NCBI RefSeq assembly: GCF_004339525.1
Contig: NZ_SMGE01000001.1
Coordinates: forward strand, 992,001-1,056,000
Direction of reading: 5' to 3'
From: Flavobacterium sp. 90
GTDB taxonomy: Bacteria; Bacteroidota; Bacteroidia; Flavobacteriales; Flavobacteriaceae
DNA: 64,000 nt
The translations under genes were made by a program, and so were the position numbers. The notes under the pieces were generated by a model that saw only the letters and a program-made list of their open reading frames with translations, was not told where the DNA came from and made no database searches. Every line of letters begins with the position of its first letter. Within the stretch, counting starts at the first letter, position 1. Of this stretch, positions 51,124 through 59,924 are shown piece after piece.

Positions 51124-52128
51124 TTACTTCAGGAAAGAATCGGCATCGATTAATTGGTTTCCGGTTTCATCATAAACTGCATAATTAAAACCACTTTGCA
51201 CACAATACGAACCATATTCGCCCGCTTTGTTCAAGGCAATAAAACCTACCTGAATATCTTTTAAATCTTTGTTTCTGTTTTTAGTCAATTTTATAATTCT
51301 GGCAACAGCTTCTTCACACGCTTTTTGAGGCGATTTGCCTTGTCGCATTAATTCAACTACCAAATGACAACCCGAAATTCTGATTACCTCTTCGCCGTGA
51401 CCTGTTGCTGTTGCTGCGCCAATTTCATTATCGACATATAAACCCGCACCAATAATTGGAGAATCTCCTACTCGTCCGTGCATTTTAAAAGCCATCCCGC
51501 TTGTAGTGCACGCACCCGAAAGATTTCCGTTGACATCCAAAGCGATCATTCCTATTGTATCGTGATTTTCGATATTTGCAATTGGTTTGTATTTACTGTC
51601 TTTCAGCCATTCTTTCCATTCTTTTTCAGATTCTTCTGTTAGTAGATTTTCTTTTTTGAAACCTTGTGAAAGCGCAAATTGTAAAGCTCCGTCACCAACC
51701 AACATTACGTGAGGAGTTTTTTCCATTACGGCTCTTGCAACAGAAATTGGATGTTTTATATATTCTAAACAAGCAACGGATCCTATATTGGCATTTTCAT
51801 CCATAATACAAGCGTCCAACGTTACACGGCCATCTCTATCCGGACGTCCGCCATAACCAACACTTCTTTCTTTGGGGTCGGCTTCAGGAATTTTCACTCC
51901 GGCTTCGACCGCATCGAGCGCTGTTCCTTTATTTTTTAGAACTTCCCAAGCTGCTTCGTTTGCAGGGATTCCAAATCGCCAAGTCGAAAGTACAATTGGC
52001 TTTTTTCCTTTCTTTGAAACTACGACTTTTTCCTCTTCTTCAGAATTTGAATTAAAAGATTGTAAAGCTACAGCCGCTGAAGCTAAAGCTGCCGTTTTTA
52101 TAAAATTTCTGCGATTTGAATTTGTCAT
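51124..52128 (-). CDS. N4-(beta-N-acetylglucosaminyl)-L-asparaginase (glycosylasparaginase)
   Basis: The enzyme cleaves the GlcNAc-Asn bond at the base of N-glycans. ATG at 52128 gives a Tat-like start (NRRNFIKTAALASAAVAL); the longer frame begins with GTG. The signature NHDTIGMIALD holds the Thr (residue 191 from this start) that becomes the N-terminal nucleophile after self-cleavage between Asp and Thr. MAFKMHGRVGDSPIIGAGLY and ATATGHGEEVIRISG are the substrate-binding segments known from human AGA and the Flavobacterium enzyme. Length (334 residues) fits. It is the last gene of the glycan locus, in agreement with the last step of N-glycan breakdown. Confidence 0.92.
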   Translation of the reverse strand: MTNSNRRNFIKTAALASAAVALQSFNSNSEEEEKVVVSKKGKKPIVLSTWRFGIPANEAAWEVLKNKGTALDAVEAGVKIPEADPKERSVGYGGRPDRDGRVTLDACIMDENANIGSVACLEYIKHPISVARAVMEKTPHVMLVGDGALQFALSQGFKKENLLTEESEKEWKEWLKDSKYKPIANIENHDTIGMIALDVNGNLSGACTTSGMAFKMHGRVGDSPIIGAGLYVDNEIGAATATGHGEEVIRISGCHLVVELMRQGKSPQKACEEAVARIIKLTKNRNKDLKDIQVGFIALNKAGEYGSYCVQSGFNYAVYDETGNQLIDADSFLK

Positions 52129-52411
52129 ATCTTTTATTTTGTTTGCCACAGATTAAAGGATTTTAAAAAAATTTTTATCTATGGAAATGTTATAAGCTTA
52201 TCAAATTTTAGCACCTGATCTGAAAATTCGTTATTTGTTCATTAAAATAATATCAAGCAAAATTTCAACAAAAATCTTAAACCAATTTTTCTTTTTCTTT
52301 GTCGCCTCAGTCTTTTCCATTGTAAATTTCATTTATTAAACACAGATAAAAAATCTTTTAAAATCCTTTAATCGGTGGCAAAAATTATCTGCAATGTAAA
52401 TTTATAAAAAT

Positions 52412-53314
52412 CTAAGCTGTATAAAGCAAACTTGTCGCGCCCAATAAAGCTGCGATTTCATTATCTGTGGAAACCGAAACATTGACTTTACTTCCTGATT
52501 CTTCTAATTTCTTGTTGAAAGTCGGTAAGAAAAACTCACTCGCATTTGCTATTTTTCCTCCAATAATAAAGCTATCTGCTGAGAATTTTTCTAACCACGG
52601 AATCACAATCGCCGCTAAATCTTCTCCCATTTTTTCAAATACTTCTATCGCTACTTTATCTTCGGCTTTAGCCAAATTAAAAAGCTCTAATCCGTTGTTT
52701 ATTTTTTTTCCGCTTAAAGCGAAATAACCAGCGATAAGTCCACGTGCAGAAACATAATCTTCGGCAATTCCTTGTCTGTAAGGCTGATCATATATTTCTC
52801 CGTCTTTTGGTACTAAATCGCCTGTATTTATAGATTCTCCTTTGTCAATAAAACAAGCACCAAGTCCCGTTCCAAGCGTAATTGCCATTACTTTTTTAGA
52901 AAGATTATCAGCGTCTTTAAAAACTTCGCCTTTACCAAAACAAACAGCATCATTTTCAAACAGAATCGGAAAATCATTCGAAAGATTTAATTTATTCTGA
53001 AACAAATCGCGAACATTTAATCCGTAAAAATGCTCGTATTTTGATTGCCCTTTTATCCAGCAAACTCCATTTTCATAATCAAATGGTCCCGGCATGCAAA
53101 CTGCCAATCCTGTTGTGGCGTCTACTTTAGAATTTTCGATAGAAGTTCTGATTGCTTTTTCCCAAATGGTCATTACTTCTTCTACTGGCAAATTAGAATC
53201 AAACGACTCTTTGTGCAACGAAAAATCAATCACTTTCATACCTACAATATCTATAATCGCTGCGGTAATATGTGTACCTCCAATGTCTAATCCAACGGCA
53301 TATTCTTTATTCAT
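52412..53314 (-). CDS. ROK family sugar kinase
   Basis: The 300-residue protein has the ROK phosphate motif GLDIGGTHITAAII (residues 8-21), the middle FENDAVCFGKGEVF with the catalytic Asp, and ITLGTGLGACFIDKG. The usual ROK zinc motif (CxCGxxGCxE) is missing; the equivalent place reads PYRQGIAEDYVSARGLI. Placed between GH125 and glycosylasparaginase it probably phosphorylates mannose or GlcNAc released from N-glycans. Which sugar it uses is not shown by the sequence. It is cytosolic. A palindrome (53388) separates it from the GH125 gene. Confidence 0.85.
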   Translation of the reverse strand: MNKEYAVGLDIGGTHITAAIIDIVGMKVIDFSLHKESFDSNLPVEEVMTIWEKAIRTSIENSKVDATTGLAVCMPGPFDYENGVCWIKGQSKYEHFYGLNVRDLFQNKLNLSNDFPILFENDAVCFGKGEVFKDADNLSKKVMAITLGTGLGACFIDKGESINTGDLVPKDGEIYDQPYRQGIAEDYVSARGLIAGYFALSGKKINNGLELFNLAKAEDKVAIEVFEKMGEDLAAIVIPWLEKFSADSFIIGGKIANASEFFLPTFNKKLEESGSKVNVSVSTDNEIAALLGATSLLYTA

Positions 53315-53387
53315 TCTTATTTTTTTTGGAATTGAATCATTAAGAAATCAAGAAAAAACCAGATGTGATTCTTAGTTTTCAAATTAT

Positions 53388-53415
53388 ACCTAACAGGTTT
53401 TAAAAACCTGTTAGG
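53388..53415. repeat. CTAACAGG palindrome, copy 1
   Basis: ACCTAACAGGTTTT/AAAACCTGTTAGG, a near-perfect 13-bp inverted repeat, identical to copies at 57218 and 57351. It lies between the ROK and GH125 genes. Confidence 0.85.
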
Positions 53416-53448
53416 ATACTAATCTCTTAATGTTATATTTTTAGTTTT

Positions 53449-54912
53449 TTAAATGTTTTTGTCTTTTAAAATTTGTGGATAATGAATACTCGTATGAACA
53501 ATCATTTCGCCGAATAATGTATTTGCCCACGCAAACCATTTTCTGGTAAACTTGGTTACATCGTCTTTATGAAAAGATTCGTGCATAAATCCTGTATCGG
53601 CATTTGTTTTGATCAAATTACTGATACAGTGTTTTATTTCATTTTCCTCTACACTTGTAATCGCTCTTAAAACAATGCTCATTGGCCAGATCGTATCTGT
53701 TCCGGTATGTGGTCCGCCAACGCCTTCGCCCGCTTTTCCTTTATAGAAAAATGGATTATTTTCTGAAAGAACTACTTTTCTGGTATTCAAATAAAGTTGA
53801 TTGTCCGGTTCTATCGCGCCTAAATAAGGCAATGATAATAAAGATGGAACATTGGCATCATCCATCATATGGAAACTTCCGTAACCGTTTACTTCAAAAG
53901 CAATGATTTTTCCAAATTTTGGATGATCGATGATTCCGTTTTCTTCTAATCCTTTCTGAACTTGTCCTTGTAATTCTTTGGCTTTAGCCACTAAATTATC
54001 GTCTTTTAATGCTGGCAAAGAGAAAATTTCCTGAAGATATCCAAGAACTTCAATCGCAAACATATTACTCGGAATCAAATACCCAAACAAAGTACTATCG
54101 TCACTTGGTCTGAAGGTCGAAACAATTAATCCGCATGGTTTTACCGGATATCCGTAACCACTTAACGGCACGCCATCTGTAGCCCAAGCCGTAACTCGCT
54201 GAAAATTATACGGTCCTTTATCGGTCCAGCGTTGTTGTTCTTTGAATGTTTGAATAACCAAAAGCATGGCTTCTTTCCACTTACTGTCAAATAAACTGAT
54301 GTCTCCGGTTTCTTTCCAATATCCGTGTGCAAGTCTTATTGGATAACACAAACTGTCAATTTCCCATTTGCGTTCGTGAATACCAGGCTGCATTTTGGTC
54401 ATGTCATTTTTCCATTCGCTTACCTGATTGAAATCTTTGTAAAAAGCATTCGCATAAGGATCTAATAAAATACATTTCGTTTGGCGATTGATTACTCCTT
54501 TTACCAATTCAGCCAGTTTTTTATCTTCTTTAACAAACGGAATATACGGCCAAATTTGCGCTGTACTATCACGCAACCACATCGCATCGATATCTCCTGT
54601 AATTACATACGTATCAGGTTTTCCGTCGATAATTTCAAAATCTACGGTTGTATCTAAAGTGTTTGGAAAACAGTTTTCAAACAACCAGGCCAATTCCGGA
54701 TTTGCTATTTGCTTTTTGATTCTTACGATTGCTGCTTCAACGGCTTTACTCGTAAATTTTCTTTCGGCTAATGGTGGTCTTTTGGTAATAAAATCTTTTA
54801 ATGCAAAATTGAAAGCATCTGAATTCATTCCGAAAACATCGGTTTGAAGTGCTAATAATCCTGCTGAAAAAATCCCTGTATTTTTTATAAATTTTCTACG
54901 TGATTGCTGCAT
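53449..54912 (-). CDS. Glycoside hydrolase family 125 exo-alpha-1,6-mannosidase
   Basis: GH125 enzymes remove alpha-1,6-linked mannose without metal. The 487 residues begin with a Tat-like signal (SRRKFIKNTGIFSAGLLAL), then the family core: TYVITGDIDAMWLRDSTAQI, QTKCILLDPYANAFYKDF, KWEIDSLCYPIRLAHGYWK, and the late GVGGPHTGTDTIWPMSIVLR. Length fits. It is 4 bases from the end of the upstream GH92 gene (stop of GH92 at 54917), so the two are likely translated together. Confidence 0.92.
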   Translation of the reverse strand: MQQSRRKFIKNTGIFSAGLLALQTDVFGMNSDAFNFALKDFITKRPPLAERKFTSKAVEAAIVRIKKQIANPELAWLFENCFPNTLDTTVDFEIIDGKPDTYVITGDIDAMWLRDSTAQIWPYIPFVKEDKKLAELVKGVINRQTKCILLDPYANAFYKDFNQVSEWKNDMTKMQPGIHERKWEIDSLCYPIRLAHGYWKETGDISLFDSKWKEAMLLVIQTFKEQQRWTDKGPYNFQRVTAWATDGVPLSGYGYPVKPCGLIVSTFRPSDDSTLFGYLIPSNMFAIEVLGYLQEIFSLPALKDDNLVAKAKELQGQVQKGLEENGIIDHPKFGKIIAFEVNGYGSFHMMDDANVPSLLSLPYLGAIEPDNQLYLNTRKVVLSENNPFFYKGKAGEGVGGPHTGTDTIWPMSIVLRAITSVEENEIKHCISNLIKTNADTGFMHESFHKDDVTKFTRKWFAWANTLFGEMIVHTSIHYPQILKDKNI

Positions 54913-54916
54913 AGTA

Positions 54917-57202
54917 TTATTTTGAAGTTGAATAAGAATATGGATACGAACTTGCCGAAGTTCCTCTTTGTAAATTAGGTTTGCTGCTCATGTCAAAATT
55001 TAACTCTCCACCTTTTAATACATCAAAATGATTGATGAAATTTTTGGTATGAGTTACATTGTTCCATTTTAAATCCTGAACATATTTATTGGTTTCAGAA
55101 TTGTTTGGCGCATTGATTACTAATTGTTTTCCGTTTTCTAATTGCAAGGTTAATTTCTTAAATAATGGTGCTCCAAGAACATATTCTTCTGTTCCCGGGC
55201 AAACCGGATAGAATCCCATTGCTGAGAAAACATACCAAGCCGAAGTTTGTCCGTTATCTTCGTCTCCACAATATCCGTCCGGAGTTGGTTTGTACAAACG
55301 GTTCATCACTTCGCGAGACCAATATTGTGTTTTCCAAGGTTCTCCAGCATAATTATACAAATAAATCATGTGCTGAATCGGCTGATTTCCGTGAGCATAT
55401 TGTCCCATATTCATGATTTGCATTTCTCGGATTTCATGAATTACTGCGCCATAATAACTATCATCAAAAATTGGCGGAGTTGAGAAAACTGCATCTAATT
55501 TAGCCGTGAATTTTTTCTCACCGCCCATTAAATCGATCAAACCATGAACGTCATGAAAAACACTCCAACTGTAATGCCAAGCATTTCCTTCGGTAAAAGC
55601 ATCTCCCCATTTAAACGGATTGAAATCTTTTGGAAAACTTCCGTCTTTGTTTCGACCGCTCATTAAACCAATCGACGGATTATAAAGATTCTTATAATTC
55701 ATCATTCGCTTTTCGTATAAACTGATTTCTTTCTTCGGACGGTTTAAAGCTTTTGCTAATTTCCAAATCGTAAAATCATCGTAAGCATATTCTAATGTTC
55801 TGGCTGCATTTTCATTGATTTTTACATCATAAGGAACGTAACCTAAAGTGTTGTAATACTCTACTCCTTTTCTTCCTACAGCTTCTAATGGTCCTTCGTT
55901 ATTAGCGCCATGCAATAAAGCTTCGTACAATTTATTAATATCATATCCTCGTAATCCTTTGATATAAGCATCAGTAACTACAGAAGCTGAATTATTCCCA
56001 ACCATTACATCTCTAAATCCCGGACTTGACCATTCCGGCAAGAAACCGCCTTCTTTATAATCGTTGATTAATCCTTGCTGCATTTCTGTATTGATCGAAG
56101 GATAAACCAAATTTAACAAAGGATATAAAGCGCGGAAAGTATCCCAAAATCCTGTTCCTGCAAACATATAACCCGGCAAAACTTGTCCGTTATACGGACT
56201 GTAATGCACGATTTCTCCTTTTGCATTTACTTCATATTGCTTCTGCGGAAAACAAGCGGTACGGTATAAGCTAGAATAAAACGTTTTTAGTTGTTCTTCG
56301 CTTCCACCTTCGGCAGTTAATTTTCCTAAAACTTTATTCCATTCTTGTTTTGATTGTGCTACGGTTTCATTAAATGAAGAAGTTCCTAATTCATTTTTCA
56401 AATTTAATTCTGCTTGTTCCTGACTAATAAATGAAGAAGAAACTTTTACGTTTACGATTTCTCCTTTTTTAGTTTTAAAACCTACAACTGCACCAACATG
56501 ATTGTCTTTTAATTCTAATTTATCTTTTTCTAAAACTTTATCATGCCAAGTATAATTAGTCGCAAATGGTTTATCAAATTGCAAAACAAAATAGTTCTTA
56601 AAATTTTCCGGAACTCCACCACTATTTCTAGTTGTATATCCTATAATTTTATTTTCTGACGGAATTATTTTAATGTAAGATCCTTTATCAAAAGCATCGA
56701 TTACAATAGAAGATTGTTCGTTTTCAGGAAATGTAATCTGAAAATGCGCTGCTCTTTCAGTTGCTGTAATTTCTGTTGTTACATCATAATCTGCAAGATA
56801 TACGCTGTAATAATATGGTTTTGAAACCTCCGCTTTATGGCTGAACCAACTTGCTCTTTCGTTTTCTTCAAAAATCAATTTTCCGGTTACCGGCATGATC
56901 GAAAACTGTCCGTAATCGTTCATCCAAGGCGATGGCTGATGCGTTTGTTTGAATCCTCTAATCTTTTCTGCAGTATAAATATACGCCCATCCGTCGCCCA
57001 TTTTTCCGGTTTGTGGCGTCCAGAAATTCATTCCCCAAGGTCGGCAAATGGCAGGATAAGTATTTCCGTTCGAAAGACTATGCAAAGATTGTGTTCCCAT
57101 TAAAGGATTTACATATTCTACAGGATCTAAAGTTTTAACTTGTGCGTTTACAAAAACGCAACATTGTAATACCCCTAAAAAAATTAAACTCTTTATTTTC
57201 AT
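54917..57202 (-). CDS. Glycoside hydrolase family 92 alpha-mannosidase, first copy
   Basis: GH92 enzymes are Ca-dependent exo-alpha-mannosidases. ATG at 57202 is chosen because it gives a signal peptide (MKIKSLIFLGVLQCCVFVNA); the longer frame starts at a TTG inside a palindromic repeat. Family marks are VEYVNPLMGTQSLHSLSNGN, GTGFWDTFRALYPLL, TEGNAWHYSW, and CGDEDNGQTSAWYVFSAMG. At the segment GNEPxHH of most GH92 members this protein has GNQPIQH (Gln 607). The change may alter which linkage is cut. Confidence 0.92.
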   Translation of the reverse strand: MKIKSLIFLGVLQCCVFVNAQVKTLDPVEYVNPLMGTQSLHSLSNGNTYPAICRPWGMNFWTPQTGKMGDGWAYIYTAEKIRGFKQTHQPSPWMNDYGQFSIMPVTGKLIFEENERASWFSHKAEVSKPYYYSVYLADYDVTTEITATERAAHFQITFPENEQSSIVIDAFDKGSYIKIIPSENKIIGYTTRNSGGVPENFKNYFVLQFDKPFATNYTWHDKVLEKDKLELKDNHVGAVVGFKTKKGEIVNVKVSSSFISQEQAELNLKNELGTSSFNETVAQSKQEWNKVLGKLTAEGGSEEQLKTFYSSLYRTACFPQKQYEVNAKGEIVHYSPYNGQVLPGYMFAGTGFWDTFRALYPLLNLVYPSINTEMQQGLINDYKEGGFLPEWSSPGFRDVMVGNNSASVVTDAYIKGLRGYDINKLYEALLHGANNEGPLEAVGRKGVEYYNTLGYVPYDVKINENAARTLEYAYDDFTIWKLAKALNRPKKEISLYEKRMMNYKNLYNPSIGLMSGRNKDGSFPKDFNPFKWGDAFTEGNAWHYSWSVFHDVHGLIDLMGGEKKFTAKLDAVFSTPPIFDDSYYGAVIHEIREMQIMNMGQYAHGNQPIQHMIYLYNYAGEPWKTQYWSREVMNRLYKPTPDGYCGDEDNGQTSAWYVFSAMGFYPVCPGTEEYVLGAPLFKKLTLQLENGKQLVINAPNNSETNKYVQDLKWNNVTHTKNFINHFDVLKGGELNFDMSSKPNLQRGTSASSYPYSYSTSK

Positions 57203-57217
57203 ATTCTGTGTTGTTAT

Positions 57218-57378
57218 CCTAACAGGTTTTAAAAACCTGTTAGGTATTATTTGTTTGCTATTAAATACGGATCTCAATTGCCTAAGCTTTGTCAAAGTTT
57301 AAAACTTTGACAAAGCTACCGTAAGCCTGAAAACTAAAACCTTAAAACATACCTAACAGGTTTTAAAAACCTGTTAGG
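57218..57378. repeat. Three stacked palindromes between the two GH92 genes
   Basis: CTAACAGG palindromes at 57218-57244 and 57351-57378 flank a third, AGCTTTGTCAAAGTTT with its inverted partner (57285-57317). All three could fold in the leader or trailer RNA. Confidence 0.85.
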
Positions 57379-57431
57379 AGACTAAGCGTCTCAACTTGTT
57401 AAATCTATATTCTAAAATCTATACTCTAAAA

Positions 57432-59687
57432 TCAAATAGGTCTATCTTCCTTCTTAACTCCAAAAGTTGTCGATGGTTTACTTCCCATAAACAATTTTAA
57501 TTCTCCTCCTTTTACGATCATATCTTGTGTGATATATGATTTTGTATAAGGTTTTCCGTTGTATTCTGCTTTTTGAATATAGATATTTGTTTTACTATTA
57601 TCGATTGCATTCAATGTAAACGAAATACCTTCTTTATGATGAATTGTCGCTGTATTTACCAACGGACTTCCTAAAACGTAAATTCCGTTTGCCGGATTAA
57701 CCGAATAGAATCCCATTGAAGATAAAACATACCAAGCCGACATTTGTCCTAAATCCTCATTTCCGCATAATCCGTCTGGTTTTGTCGAGTAGAATTTATC
57801 ATCGATTTCACGAATTAGTTTGGCTGTTTTCCAAGGTTGTCCTGCATATGCATAAAGATATGGAATATGATGATTCGGTTCATTTCCTTGTGCATATTGA
57901 CCAATTAATCCGCTAATATCAGGTGAAATTTCTTCTCCTTCAACTTTATCTGTGATTAAGAAAAGTGAATCTAATTTGACTAAAAACTTATCATCACTTC
58001 CAAATAATTCAATTAAACCATAAGGATCCTGAGGAACTAACCAAGTATATTGCCACGCATTTCCCTCAACATAATCGTCTTTACGATGTGCTGATGAAAG
58101 CGGATTAAATGGCGTTCTCCAATTTCCATCTGTCAATTTTCCTCTCATGAAAGTGGTTTCTTTATCGAAATAAAGTTTGTACAAATTAGCTCTTTTAGTG
58201 AAATAATTATAATCATCAGTTTTGCCTAAAGATTTTGCCATTTGTGCCACACAATAATCGTCGATCGCATATTCTAAAGCATTTCCAACAGATTCTAACA
58301 TTTTATCAGCCGGAATATATTCTAATTTTTGAACATAATCCATTCCGTCACGCGTTTGCATCGCCGTTTTTTTGATCGCTTCGTATGCCAATGCAGTATC
58401 GTAATCTCTATAACCTTTCATGTAAGCATCTACAATCACGGCAATCGAGTGATTTCCGTTCATCGTGTTGGTTTCATTCCCCATTAAATGCCAAACCGGT
58501 AATCGACCTTGTTGTTCGTAAATTGCCAAAAATGATTTTACAATATCGTTGATTTTATCCGGTTGTGTAATCGTGTATAAAGGATGCAAACCTCGGTAAG
58601 TATCCCAAAGTGAAAAAGTGGTATAGTTTGTAAAATTTGCTTTTTCGTAAACTTTCTTGTCTGTTCCTCTATAATCTCCGTTTACATCATTGAAAATTGA
58701 AGGCGCAGACATGGTATGATACAAAGAAGTGTAAAAAACTTTCATGGTTTTATCGTCTGCTTTGATCTGAATTTTGTTCAATTCTTTATTCCACTTTGAA
58801 GTCGCTTCTTTTGCTACAGCATTAAAATCCCAACCCGGAATCTCGGCTTTAATATTCGCAGAAGCGTTTTCATAACTTACCGGAGAAATTCCAACTTTTA
58901 CTAAAACTTGTTTGTTTTTTAAAGTCTTGAAATCCAAAACGGCTTTCATTTTTAAACCTTCTCCTTCGCTTCCATTTACAGCGGTTATATTGTCGTAAAG
59001 TGCAATATTTGAAATTGGTTCTGAAAATTCAATCGTAAAGAAAATACGCTGATCAGCCGCCCAACCTGCAGAATATCTGTATCCAACAAGCGTTGTTTCG
59101 TTTAGTTTTTTTATGAAAGTTTTTACCGGTTTATCCCAACCTATTCCGTCTGCAAGATCCAGCAAAACGTGATTGTCTGTAGTGGAATTGAATGTATATT
59201 TATGAAAACCGACTCTTTCGCTAGCGGTTAACTCAGCTTTGATTTTATATTTATCCAATAAAACGCTGTAATATCCGGCTTTACTTACTTCGTTTTTATG
59301 AGAGAAATAAGATCCATAACCAGTTGCCATATCTTCTTTTGTACCTTTCGTAAGTGGCACTTTTCCTGAAACAGGAAGCAGCAAAATATCGTTTAAATCT
59401 CCAATTCCGGTTCCGCTTAAATGCGTGTGTGTGAATCCCAGAATTGTGTTACTTGCGTAGTTGTATCCACTGCACCAATCCCAACCTTCAAAAACATTTA
59501 CAGGTCCTAATTGTACGGCTCCAAAAGGAACATTCGCGCCCACAAAAACGTGTCCGTGACCTGCTGATCCAATAAACGGATTTACATATTGCGTGTAATC
59601 TAAACTAGCTTTTTTTTCCTGCGAAATTGCAGATAAATTGATTAGCATAATTATAGCGAAAACAATTTGTTTGTATTTTGTAATCAT
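57432..59687 (-). CDS. Glycoside hydrolase family 92 alpha-mannosidase, second copy
   Basis: The 751-residue protein starts with a signal peptide (QIVFAIIMLINLSAISQ) and the family opening YVNPFIGSAGHGHVFVGANV. Other marks: TTFSLWDTYRGLHPLYT, DDYVEGNAWQYTWLVP, GNEPNHHIPYLYAYAG (Glu 603) and CGNEDLGQMSAWYVLSSMGF. The GNEPxHH segment is intact, in contrast to the first copy. Both are probably exported and act on alpha-mannose caps of N-glycans in the periplasm or at the surface. Confidence 0.93.
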   Translation of the reverse strand: MITKYKQIVFAIIMLINLSAISQEKKASLDYTQYVNPFIGSAGHGHVFVGANVPFGAVQLGPVNVFEGWDWCSGYNYASNTILGFTHTHLSGTGIGDLNDILLLPVSGKVPLTKGTKEDMATGYGSYFSHKNEVSKAGYYSVLLDKYKIKAELTASERVGFHKYTFNSTTDNHVLLDLADGIGWDKPVKTFIKKLNETTLVGYRYSAGWAADQRIFFTIEFSEPISNIALYDNITAVNGSEGEGLKMKAVLDFKTLKNKQVLVKVGISPVSYENASANIKAEIPGWDFNAVAKEATSKWNKELNKIQIKADDKTMKVFYTSLYHTMSAPSIFNDVNGDYRGTDKKVYEKANFTNYTTFSLWDTYRGLHPLYTITQPDKINDIVKSFLAIYEQQGRLPVWHLMGNETNTMNGNHSIAVIVDAYMKGYRDYDTALAYEAIKKTAMQTRDGMDYVQKLEYIPADKMLESVGNALEYAIDDYCVAQMAKSLGKTDDYNYFTKRANLYKLYFDKETTFMRGKLTDGNWRTPFNPLSSAHRKDDYVEGNAWQYTWLVPQDPYGLIELFGSDDKFLVKLDSLFLITDKVEGEEISPDISGLIGQYAQGNEPNHHIPYLYAYAGQPWKTAKLIREIDDKFYSTKPDGLCGNEDLGQMSAWYVLSSMGFYSVNPANGIYVLGSPLVNTATIHHKEGISFTLNAIDNSKTNIYIQKAEYNGKPYTKSYITQDMIVKGGELKLFMGSKPSTTFGVKKEDRPI

Positions 59688-59852
59688 ATTATTGTTTTTT
59701 ATTTTGACTTGCTTAAATTTTTAGCCACGGATGACGCGGGTTAAACTGATTTACACAGATATTTTTTTAATCTTTGAATTTAAAAACTTAACCACAAAGT
59801 GCGCAAGGATTTACGCAAAGTTTACAAAGATTTTAATTTTAAATATTTAGTG

Positions 59853-59877
59853 AAGACGCACTGCTGTGCGCCTCTAC
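59853..59877. repeat. Fifth copy of the GACGCACTGCTG repeat
   Basis: The same core and following ACCTTAGAACCTCAG words as in the array at 1611-1900. It lies in the gap 59688-59924 between GH92 and GH2 genes. Confidence 0.85.
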
Positions 59878-59924
59878 AAAAAAACCTTAGAACCTCAGCA
59901 TCTAAGAACCTTAGTACCTTCTTT

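Noticed and set aside
57203..57295. N-terminal extension of the first GH92 protein
   Set aside because: It begins with a TTG inside a palindromic repeat and would bury the signal peptide that starts at 57202.
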